Shown: positions 36,324 to 43,109 of the stretch, one piece after another
How positions within the stretch are numbered: the first letter of the stretch is position 1
Layout: every line of letters starts with the position of its first letter
Assembly: GCA_016721765.1 (NCBI GenBank)
Contig: JADKHO010000001.1
Coordinates: 1,166,001-1,230,000 of the forward strand
Direction: 5' to 3'
Source: Bacteroidota bacterium
Lineage (GTDB): Bacteria > Bacteroidota > Bacteroidia > UBA4408
DNA: 64,000 nt
Translations under genes and position numbers: made by a program
The notes under the pieces: model-generated
What the model saw: the letters and a program-made list of their open reading frames with translations, nothing else
Told to the model about the DNA's origin: nothing
The model's database searches: none

Positions 36324-36806
36324 TTATAGATTTTGTAAAAATAGAAGGTAGGTAGCTCCTCGGGTTTCAGCAGCAAAATCAAGCAGAAGCATAATACTTG
36401 ACTGGATAATCAGACCTAATCCAATACCTTGGATAAGATTGTTTTTTAGGAAGAGAAAGCAAACTATTCCAATTAAAATAAGCGCTAATTCAATATACTT
36501 ATACAGTTCAAAATTTTTCATCACTGCGTGCATTCGAGGAATTTCAATGTTTTGGATTTTTGCAGGTTCATTTTGAATAAAATTCTCAACGCGTGCTATG
36601 TCTTTGGGGCTGCGTATATACACTGTAGTTCCAACTATTAGTTGTATCAAAGCAATTGCAGCTATGGCATATGCAATTCCGGAATAAAACGGTTTGTGGA
36701 TGTAACTTATAAATAACAGTGCAATCACTATGGCTAGCGCACCCAGGAGTATAAAGAGCAAACTTTCTTGCCTTTCCGACATAAAGTAATGAGTTATTGC
36801 TGTCAT
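36324..36806 (-). CDS. Small four-helix membrane protein
   Basis: 160 residues with four predicted transmembrane helices (about 16-36, 42-62, 103-120 and 122-146). A soluble loop (about 65-100) between helices 2 and 3 includes PKDIARVENFIQNEPAKIQN. I do not recognise the family. The start overlaps the stop of the epimerase gene by 4 bp, so the two are translationally coupled. They lie under a promoter divergent from the MerR regulator, which suggests a shared function in a membrane-associated or small-molecule response. Confidence 0.7.
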   Translation of the reverse strand: MTAITHYFMSERQESLLFILLGALAIVIALLFISYIHKPFYSGIAYAIAAIALIQLIVGTTVYIRSPKDIARVENFIQNEPAKIQNIEIPRMHAVMKNFELYKYIELALILIGIVCFLFLKNNLIQGIGLGLIIQSSIMLLLDFAAETRGATYLLFLQNL

Positions 36807-37783
36807 TTTTTTCTTGTTATTTGACCAAGTTCATATTCTAATGTTTGCTTTAATCCTTGTTCTAAGGAGCGAGGTTCATATCCAAGTTCTTTTTTAGCCT
36901 TGGCATTGTTCCCAAGGTAAGTGACTCCGGCCTGCACACGGAGGGCTTCAGAGGAATACATTTCAGGTATAGGAAGAATGCCTTCAATTAATTGAACAAT
37001 AGCCGCTGTAATTTTTAACAAAATTGGCGGCACCGCCATCGGCTTTTTTATGCCCGTAATCTGTTGTGCAATGTCAAAAGCATTTACCAGTGTATGATTG
37101 GGTCCACTCACCATATAAGTAACACCTTTAGCGCCTTTCTCCATTGCTAAAATATGTGCGTGTGCAATATCTTCAACATGTGCCCAACTATATGCCGCTT
37201 TAGATGGAATAATGGGCAGTTTCTTTTGTAAATAAAGGCGCAGGGCATCATCGCTCATACTTGTTCCATTTGGGCCATAAATTAAACCCGGCATTAAAAT
37301 TACTAAGGGCAATCCCTGCTTAATAAACTGTTGAGCAATTTCATGCGCTTTGGCTTTTGAGCGGTCGTATTCACTAATGTGTTTTCCGTTGAATTCAAAG
37401 GTTTCATCATAAGTAATTCCATGCGAATCCGAATTAATAGCAAGCGTGCTGGTATAAACACCTTTTGGTATGTTAAGCTCCTGCATTAATTCCAGCACAT
37501 TTCGAGTTCCATCAATATTTATTTTTTGACCCGGAGTTTTGTCTTTTGCACCTACTTTATACCAGCCCGCAACATGAAAAACTCCATCGCAGCCCGTCAT
37601 TGGAATGCGCATACTTTCCTTGTCGCTCACATCGCCTTTTACAACGCTTACTCCAAGCTGCCTAAGGTTTTCGGCCTTTTCGGGATTTCGTACTAACGCA
37701 ATTAATGTGTGTTTTTTAGCAATCAGTTGTTTCGCTAATTCACCCCCCACAAATCCAGTTGCCCCGGTTATAAAATATTTCAT
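36803..37783 (-). CDS. NAD(P)-dependent epimerase/dehydratase (extended SDR)
   Basis: 326 residues. N-terminal cofactor motif GATGFVG (7-13). A catalytic triad is visible as Ser/Thr in VYTSTLAIN (109-117), Tyr139 and Lys143 in SEYDRSKAKAHE. GLPLVILMPGLIYGPNGTSM is typical of dihydroflavonol-reductase/3-beta-HSD-like extended SDRs, and WAHVEDIAHAHILAME fits the substrate-side helix. The substrate is unknown. First gene of a two-gene unit with the small membrane protein, divergent from the merR-type gene, with a strong dyad in the 106-bp intergenic region. TATCTTTG on the minus strand (37811-37804) is a plausible -7 box. Confidence 0.9.
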   Translation of the reverse strand: MKYFITGATGFVGGELAKQLIAKKHTLIALVRNPEKAENLRQLGVSVVKGDVSDKESMRIPMTGCDGVFHVAGWYKVGAKDKTPGQKINIDGTRNVLELMQELNIPKGVYTSTLAINSDSHGITYDETFEFNGKHISEYDRSKAKAHEIAQQFIKQGLPLVILMPGLIYGPNGTSMSDDALRLYLQKKLPIIPSKAAYSWAHVEDIAHAHILAMEKGAKGVTYMVSGPNHTLVNAFDIAQQITGIKKPMAVPPILLKITAAIVQLIEGILPIPEMYSSEALRVQAGVTYLGNNAKAKKELGYEPRSLEQGLKQTLEYELGQITRKK

Positions 37784-37803
37784 TTCTTGCGTTTCATTTT
37801 GTG

Positions 37804-37811
37804 CAAAGATA
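37804..37811 (-). promoter_or_regulatory. Candidate -7 box for epimerase operon
   Basis: CAAAGATA on the plus strand reads TATCTTTG on the minus strand, an exact TAnnTTTG match, 21 bp upstream of the epimerase ATG. The MerR-type dyad begins 22 bp further upstream, around the -33 region. Confidence 0.45.
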
Positions 37812-37816
37812 TACAG

Positions 37817-37824
37817 TATATTTG
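37817..37824 (+). promoter_or_regulatory. Candidate -7 box for merR-type gene
   Basis: TATATTTG matches TAnnTTTG on the plus strand. Transcription would begin at or just before the 24-bp dyad (37833-37856), a layout that would allow autorepression. A TTTG at 37798-37801 lies only 15 bp upstream, shorter than the usual -33 to -7 spacing. Confidence 0.4.
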
Positions 37825-37832
37825 TATCCGTG

Positions 37833-37856
37833 AACTATGAAGTATACTTTATAGTT
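37833..37856. promoter_or_regulatory. MerR-type operator dyad
   Basis: A 24-bp dyad made of adjoining half-sites AACTATGAAGTA (37833-37844) and TACTTTATAGTT (37845-37856). They are reverse complements with one mismatched pair, and the centre is a perfect AAGTATACTT palindrome. Size, symmetry and location between a MerR-family gene and its divergent neighbour fit a MerR operator. Confidence 0.7.
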
Positions 37857-37889
37857 GAGAAATAGTTTTCAACATTTAATCTGGTTTTC

Positions 37890-38255
37890 TTGTTACTCAT
37901 AAATCAATTATCCAAGCAAACAGGTATCCCAATACATACCATACGCTTTTATGAAAAGTATGGTCTGTTCAAAGGGAAGAGAAAACCGGAGAATAAAAGC
38001 AATAATTATAATTATTACGACGAAGACATCGTATATAAACTTGAATTAATAAACGATGCAAAATCGGTTGGCTTTACCTTGTCAGAAATAAAAAAATTGA
38101 TAGATGCCTGGTTTAACAAACGCATCAATAAGGAAAGAAAGCTTAAGATTTTAGATGAGAAACTTAGTTCTATTGATGAAAAAATAAAGCAATTAAAGAA
38201 CGTGAAGAAGCAAATAGCAGTTCTGAAATCAGAGGTTGAGCTTAACGATTGTTAG
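37890..38255 (+). CDS. MerR family transcriptional regulator
   Basis: 121 residues. The start is TTG at 37890; the only upstream in-frame choice is a CTG before a TAG at 37863, and there is no ATG. The N-terminal winged helix-turn-helix (2-70) includes QLSKQTGIPIHTIRFYEKYG, the MerR signature, and DAKSVGFTLSEIKKLID. The C-terminal half (75-115) is a Lys/Glu-rich antiparallel coiled coil for dimerisation. A single Cys is the last residue, so a metal-sensing CxC site is absent; the effector is probably an organic molecule or unknown. Divergent from the epimerase/membrane-protein operon across a strong dyad. Confidence 0.92.
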   Translation: MLLINQLSKQTGIPIHTIRFYEKYGLFKGKRKPENKSNNYNYYDEDIVYKLELINDAKSVGFTLSEIKKLIDAWFNKRINKERKLKILDEKLSSIDEKIKQLKNVKKQIAVLKSEVELNDC

Positions 38256-38352
38256 GGTTCAATACTGCACTCTGGCTTACAGGTAGAAGAGCAATGATTT
38301 AAATCATTTGAGGTTTAGTAAAGCGGATGTAGTTTTATCACAAAAAAATCGA

Positions 38353-38973
38353 ATGAAAGGGGCTTTTCTAATTATCTCGCTTCTATTTGCTTCTCTTTTT
38401 GGTAAGGCTCAAAACTTAAGCTTTACATCATGGCTTGGAACAAAACCATCCAGCCCTAACTTATGGTTTCGTTTTGGTGCGGATACACTTAGTTATTCTA
38501 CTGGAGGGTCGGCATATTCTCCATTAAGCGTTTATCAGGGAGCAAATGGTGCTTTTTATATTTATGATTTATCGGGAACTGCACTTTGCACCGATACAGG
38601 TTTTTATAGCTATAGTGTAACTGGAAACAATTTGTTTTTTTCGGTGACCAGTGACAATTGTGTGAATCGGAAAAACACCTTAACTACTTACACATGGACA
38701 GCTTTAAACACTGGTGTTTTTTCGCCGGCGCACGCTTTAACATTTTCGGTGACACCTCTTGTCAATGAACCGGGATATTTTTTAGTTAAAACTCAGGAAA
38801 CTCAAAGCACGATTAATGAGATTAAAATATACAACTTGTTTGGAAATTTGGTTTATTATAATGAGTTTAGATCACCAAGTTCCGTTATTCGATTGAGTGA
38901 TTTAGCATCGGGTGTTTATGTTGGAATTGCATTCGTGGATAAGCATCCTGTGACATTTAAAATTATTCGCTAA
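38353..38973 (+). CDS. Small T9SS cargo protein
   Basis: About 206 residues from ATG 38353, which starts a clean signal peptide (MKGAFLIISLLFASLFGKAQ). A TTG at 38308 would add 15 residues and is less likely. The mature N-terminal half (LSFTSWLGTKPSSPNLWFRF, then DTLSY, DTGFYSYSV) looks like a small beta-sandwich with a Cys pair (TALCTDTG, SDNCVNRK). The last ~65 residues (TQSTINEIKIYNLFGNLVYY to FKIIR) resemble a short type A sorting domain, though the usual YPNP block is not present. Function unknown. Confidence 0.78.
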   Translation: MKGAFLIISLLFASLFGKAQNLSFTSWLGTKPSSPNLWFRFGADTLSYSTGGSAYSPLSVYQGANGAFYIYDLSGTALCTDTGFYSYSVTGNNLFFSVTSDNCVNRKNTLTTYTWTALNTGVFSPAHALTFSVTPLVNEPGYFLVKTQETQSTINEIKIYNLFGNLVYYNEFRSPSSVIRLSDLASGVYVGIAFVDKHPVTFKIIR

Positions 38974-38997
38974 TTTAAATGGAGTAAAATCGATAAA

Positions 38998-39028
38998 CAA
39001 AAAAGGCAGGTTATTCCTGCCTTTTTTG
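38998..39028. terminator. Bidirectional intrinsic terminator
   Basis: CAAAAAAGGCAGG (38998-39010) is the exact reverse complement of CCTGCCTTTTTTG (39016-39028), with a 5-nt loop. It sits between the convergent genes ending at 38973 (+) and 39046 (-). Confidence 0.93.
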
Positions 39029-39045
39029 TTTAATTGCATTAACGG

Positions 39046-39762
39046 TTACCTCGAAACGATAAAGTTGTTCAGTGCAATTGTACTGCTGTTGAAAGAAAAG
39101 GAATCGCTTAAACTGTAGTAATTATTTTTATCAATGGTTTTCGAATAAGCTGATTTTGCGAAATCCAATTTAGTGCTTTCAAAAGAAAATTGTTCCAGGA
39201 TTTGTCTTACCTGATTAGTCGTAAAAAAATTGTTATGCAAAACGGTATTTGCTATACTGAGTTTGGTACTCTCAAAAGAGGCATTATTCAAGCTTCTTAA
39301 TAAATTTGAGAACTCGTAATCGCTCATTTCACAAGGAGCATATTGGTTTGTGTTTGCTCCGTATTGACCTTGATAATTATGGTTTTGTTGATGAGCAAAG
39401 CCATTCGAATTCCAATGGTTGTTTTGTGGATAAAGCGCCACCACATTATCTACCAGTAAAGCACCATTTGTTATACTAATAAATGTTTCGGTGCAAGGTT
39501 CTATGTAAACAGATCCGCGATAAACTACTTTGGTCACAAATCCGTGGTGACGCCATTGCGTAGTGGAAACAGATAAAAAATGTTTTCCTGGTCTTAGGTT
39601 TTCGAGATGTTGGCTTTGTGCTATTGGGTAATTCATGCCATCGAGGTTGAAGCTAAATTGGCTTCGGTTGAGCATTCTTAAATTAAGGCTGGATGATGCT
39701 TGAGCAAAGATGCTTGTGCTTATTAGAAAGCAAATTGCGCTGAGTGCGATAAGTTTTTTCAT
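39046..39762 (-). CDS. Secreted DUF4476-domain protein
   Basis: About 238 residues from ATG 39762, preceded by AGGAGA, one of the few clear Shine-Dalgarno sites in the window. The signal peptide is MKKLIALSAICFLISTSIFA, cleaved before QAS. The middle is a small beta domain (QFSFNLDGMNYPIAQSQHLE, HFLSVSTTQWRHHG) followed by an Asn/Gln/His-rich linker. The C-terminal ~95 residues (CEMSDYEFSNLLRSLNNASF, then ESTKLSIANTVL and ESTKLDFAKSAY) are an alpha-helical DUF4476 domain with repeated FESTKL motifs. No sorting domain, so probably periplasmic. Function unknown. Confidence 0.85.
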   Translation of the reverse strand: MKKLIALSAICFLISTSIFAQASSSLNLRMLNRSQFSFNLDGMNYPIAQSQHLENLRPGKHFLSVSTTQWRHHGFVTKVVYRGSVYIEPCTETFISITNGALLVDNVVALYPQNNHWNSNGFAHQQNHNYQGQYGANTNQYAPCEMSDYEFSNLLRSLNNASFESTKLSIANTVLHNNFFTTNQVRQILEQFSFESTKLDFAKSAYSKTIDKNNYYSLSDSFSFNSSTIALNNFIVSR

Positions 39763-39923
39763 AATTTGTTTCTCCTTTCTTTTTTCCGCAGTTGCGGTGT
39801 TAGTTTGATTGAAGGTATACAAGGGCTATGCCAAACTCATTCCTACTTGAAAAGTAAAAAATGAAAACCGCTTTTATTGTAGATTAGGATGATGTCTCGC
39901 GCTATTTGAGCAGGATATTATTT

Positions 39924-41897
39924 TTATTTGGAGGATATAGCAATAATCTGAATCTTACGTTCTAAGGCTGCCTGAGGGCTGTAAACAGAGAGTCGTTTAT
40001 TCGTTAGATCGTCGTTCGCACCGGCATTCAATTCTCCAATTTCAACTTCTGTAAATTCAATGCTTCCTTTGTTTGTTGTTTTATTTTCGAAGGAAAGTAT
40101 GTAAGGTTGAAGCTCGCCATTGTTGTAGTTTGCAAAATAATTGCGCAAACAAGAGATACGTCTTTTGGCTAAATTTTTATTGTAGTCAGTGGATGCTAAT
40201 GCACTGCAATAGCCTTTTAAGGTAATTTTCACATGCTCGCCTTCCGGTAGTATCTTTGATAAAAGTTTTGAGAATTTTTCTAATTGTTGCATTCCAAATT
40301 CAATAGAATCGCCAAATACAGCCTCAATTTCAGTTTCTGCATCCGATTTTTTTTCGCCTTTTAATCCTTTTGAAAAATTTGTTTTGTAGTTTTCAATTTC
40401 TTTTATATAGCTTGTAAATGTAGTATTGTAATCTTTGTTGGTGGTAATTGCCAGCGTTTTGTTGTCGGGTTCGTCATTATCGAAATACAAGGTTAATGGA
40501 ACCAATAGTTTTAATTCGTTTACTATTTTAATTACGGTATCTTTTTTGGCAACCGCAATAACGGGTGTTGGCAAAGCCTTAATTATACTGTCTTTTTTAA
40601 CCTCTGTAACAGCATAAATATCGTTGCAACAATTTTGAAATTTATCGAAATAAGAGCCTTCTCGATTGGATGAAAAATAGGATTTTGATTCGGATGAATT
40701 GGTTGAAAAATACAAGTCATTATAAGATGAATTCAACGGATAGCCTAAATTTTCAGGAGTTGTGTATGCACGATTTTTTCGAAAGGTTTTAAAAATATCA
40801 AATCCTCCAAAACCTTTGTGCCAGTCGCTACTAAAATAAAGTGTTTGTGTGGATACATTAAAATAGGGAGTTATTTCGTTGTCCATTGAATTAATGGTTT
40901 TTCCTAAATTATAAGGAACTCCATACTTTCCATTAGGTGCTATTTTACATGCCCACAAATCCATGTTACCTTCTCCACCTTTTCGGTTACTCGAATAATA
41001 AAGTACCGTTCCTACTGAGTCAACTTTTGCAATGCAGGGATGTGTGCTAGTATATTCGGGTTGATTAATCGTATCATTTAATTTTTGAGCTACACTCCAG
41101 CTCCCATTTTTTTTTGTGGTGACATAAATAGCACAGCGGTTTTCAGTAGGTGAAATGTTTTGGCAACGGGTAAAATAACATGTTTTGCCATCAGCTGAAA
41201 AGCTTAGATTCCCATTATTTACAGCAGCTAAATTAAAAAGAGTGTCAACCGATTTTAGTTGATTTAATTTGGAATCCCAACACAAGACCTGGGTGTGTGG
41301 AGTTGATTTTTTTACATGTTTGAGATTTTCTTTTGAGCTGGCAAAATACAAATTGGAGTCTCTTTCGAGCGCCCCAAATTCACTAAAAGAGCTATTAATA
41401 GTAGTGTCGAGATGCTGAATGCGTACTTGTTTGTTTTTGCGGATTTCGTTTTGTGCCCAAGTACAAGCATCTGCTTCGAGTTGAGATTTTAGTGCAGTAT
41501 AAGTTCCTTTCTTTTTAAAACGTTTGTTGTATTTTTCAAAAAGAATTTTTGCTTCTTCATATTCTCCAAGATTTTTGTGAACCATTGCTAACCAAAACAT
41601 GCTTTCAGGGAAGGTAACTCCTCGGTCGCGTTTATATAATTTAAGGTAAACCACTTTGGCCTTTTTGTAATCTAAAAGCAGTCGTAAACTCTCCGCATAT
41701 TTATTAAGAGCTTCCTTATCGAGCGAATCTACTTGAAGGTATTTGCCATAATTGAGGGAAGCGTTATACACATCGCCTTTGGCAAGGTATTCATCCCCTT
41801 CGAGAAGATAGCGTTGTGTATTTTGAGCACTAACTTTTGAGCAGATTAACAAGATAAACAGTAAAGATAGTATACGAAACACTTTTAACTGTTGCAT
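39924..41897 (-). CDS. OmpA-family protein with TPR and PD40 propeller (T9SS/gliding partner type)
   Basis: 657 residues. Signal peptide 1-24 (cleaved before QNTQ). TPR-like helices (about 27-155: AKGDVYNASLNYGKYLQVDS, AKVVYLKLYKRDRG, YEEAKILFEKYNK). A PD40/WD40-like beta-propeller (about 165-430) with GNLSFSADGKTCYFTRC, LYYSSNRKGGEGNMDLWACK, LYFSSDWHKGFGGFDIFKTF and SYFSSNREG. An OmpA-like peptidoglycan-binding C-terminus (about 550-590: ITLKGYCSALASTDYNKNLA, then KRRISCLRNYF). The architecture is that of OmpA-family proteins found next to PorP/SprF-like proteins and large adhesins. One base separates it from the PorP/SprF-like gene upstream, so the pair is one operon. Likely role: anchoring an outer-membrane complex to the cell wall. 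Confidence 0.92.
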   Translation of the reverse strand: MQQLKVFRILSLLFILLICSKVSAQNTQRYLLEGDEYLAKGDVYNASLNYGKYLQVDSLDKEALNKYAESLRLLLDYKKAKVVYLKLYKRDRGVTFPESMFWLAMVHKNLGEYEEAKILFEKYNKRFKKKGTYTALKSQLEADACTWAQNEIRKNKQVRIQHLDTTINSSFSEFGALERDSNLYFASSKENLKHVKKSTPHTQVLCWDSKLNQLKSVDTLFNLAAVNNGNLSFSADGKTCYFTRCQNISPTENRCAIYVTTKKNGSWSVAQKLNDTINQPEYTSTHPCIAKVDSVGTVLYYSSNRKGGEGNMDLWACKIAPNGKYGVPYNLGKTINSMDNEITPYFNVSTQTLYFSSDWHKGFGGFDIFKTFRKNRAYTTPENLGYPLNSSYNDLYFSTNSSESKSYFSSNREGSYFDKFQNCCNDIYAVTEVKKDSIIKALPTPVIAVAKKDTVIKIVNELKLLVPLTLYFDNDEPDNKTLAITTNKDYNTTFTSYIKEIENYKTNFSKGLKGEKKSDAETEIEAVFGDSIEFGMQQLEKFSKLLSKILPEGEHVKITLKGYCSALASTDYNKNLAKRRISCLRNYFANYNNGELQPYILSFENKTTNKGSIEFTEVEIGELNAGANDDLTNKRLSVYSPQAALERKIQIIAISSK

Positions 41898-41898
41898 C

Positions 41899-42912
41899 TT
41901 ATAAAAAAACAGGACAAATGACTTTATTAGAATGAACCTTAATGAATCGCTTCATAACATAAACCAAAGAGAGCTCAAATCCACCAAGTCCACTATTGGC
42001 CTTCTTGAAATCAGAGGTAGTAATGTCATAACTTAATCCAAATTTAAAGTGGTTATAGTCCAATTGCGCATCTACAATAAAAGCATCCTTTAAACGCATA
42101 AAAGCGCCTATAGAAAAAGCCCTTAATTTGTCGGGCTTACTTTCAAAAATAAAACGAGCCAATGTGCCGGTAACAATTTCTTTATTTTTATTTTGTATCT
42201 GGTACAACGCAACAGGAATAAACTCAAAATTATCACTAAGTCCTAAAACTAAGCTGGCGTGTGCAGTATATTTTGGATTTGTAACAACTGATTTGTCGGA
42301 ATAAAAACTCGTATTTTGCTTTTTAAAATGGGCATAAGAAAAGCCAAAGTTAGCACTGCTGTGTTTGCCTATTTTTTGAAGAAAATTTACACCTGCGGTC
42401 AAATCAAAATAATTTATTTTACGTGTCGTAAAATTTTCATTGCTACCGATATTGGCATTGTAAGTTCCGTCGCTAAATTGATTGTCAAATGTAAGTTTGT
42501 TGAGGTTAAAACTTTTAGAAACAAAATTGGGTTGAACGCCAATGGATAAAAAGGAAGTGGAATCGGCATTTAGTCTTTTAATATAAGCGAGGGAAACTCC
42601 TAATTGATTTGTTATAAAAGCAGCATCGCCGGATTTGTCGTTGTTGAGAATTATTCCGGCGCCAATAATGTCCTTTTTTAAGCCCAGGGGCAATTTTGCA
42701 TCCGCTGAAATGCTATACGTTTTATACCCCACAGGAACGGTACGCCATTGGTTTTTATGATTGGCAGCAATGCGGTAATCTCCGTCAAAACATCCGCTTA
42801 AAGCAGGGTTAAGATTTTGCGGGGAATTATAAAATTGTGAAAAGTGTATGTCCTGAGCATGTACCCTAGCTATCAGCAGCAAAAGTAAAGGAAGGATTGT
42901 TTTTTTCAACAT
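41899..42912 (-). CDS. PorP/SprF family T9SS outer-membrane protein
   Basis: 337 residues. Signal peptide 1-19 (MLKKTILPLLLLLIARVHAQ). The family hallmark follows at once: DIHFSQFYNSPQNLNPALSG, then DYRIAANHKNQWRTVPVGY. The body is a series of amphipathic strands consistent with a 14-strand-type barrel. The end KVICPVFL resembles the C-terminal signature of the family. PorP binds secreted cargo at the cell surface, and SprF-type members are needed for export of specific large adhesins such as SprB. It is co-transcribed with the OmpA/PD40 gene and lies 3.3 kb from the start of the giant repeat adhesin, its most plausible client. Confidence 0.94.
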   Translation of the reverse strand: MLKKTILPLLLLLIARVHAQDIHFSQFYNSPQNLNPALSGCFDGDYRIAANHKNQWRTVPVGYKTYSISADAKLPLGLKKDIIGAGIILNNDKSGDAAFITNQLGVSLAYIKRLNADSTSFLSIGVQPNFVSKSFNLNKLTFDNQFSDGTYNANIGSNENFTTRKINYFDLTAGVNFLQKIGKHSSANFGFSYAHFKKQNTSFYSDKSVVTNPKYTAHASLVLGLSDNFEFIPVALYQIQNKNKEIVTGTLARFIFESKPDKLRAFSIGAFMRLKDAFIVDAQLDYNHFKFGLSYDITTSDFKKANSGLGGFELSLVYVMKRFIKVHSNKVICPVFL

Positions 42913-43109
42913 AAAACAAAGTTAATGGAAAAATTGAATTTCGTTCGGCGGAAAAAGTTTATTCATTTTTCCCAATATTTAAGCCTAAGAGTTATATTCG
43001 CAGAATGGGACAAGCGTTTGATAAAAACATAAAACCATTTGCCATTTCTTTCGTAAGAGGAACAAACAGGTTAAGTCAAAAGTAAAAGTTGAATCAAAAG
43101 ATAGAAACG

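Noticed and set aside
38308..38352. TTG start for the small T9SS cargo
   Set aside because: The ATG at 38353 starts directly at a signal peptide; the extension is hydrophilic and would bury it.
42917..42924. TAACTTTG as -7 promoter box for the PorP/SprF-like gene
   Set aside because: It matches TAnnTTTG on the minus strand but lies 4 bp before the ATG with no -33 element; probably chance in AT-rich DNA.
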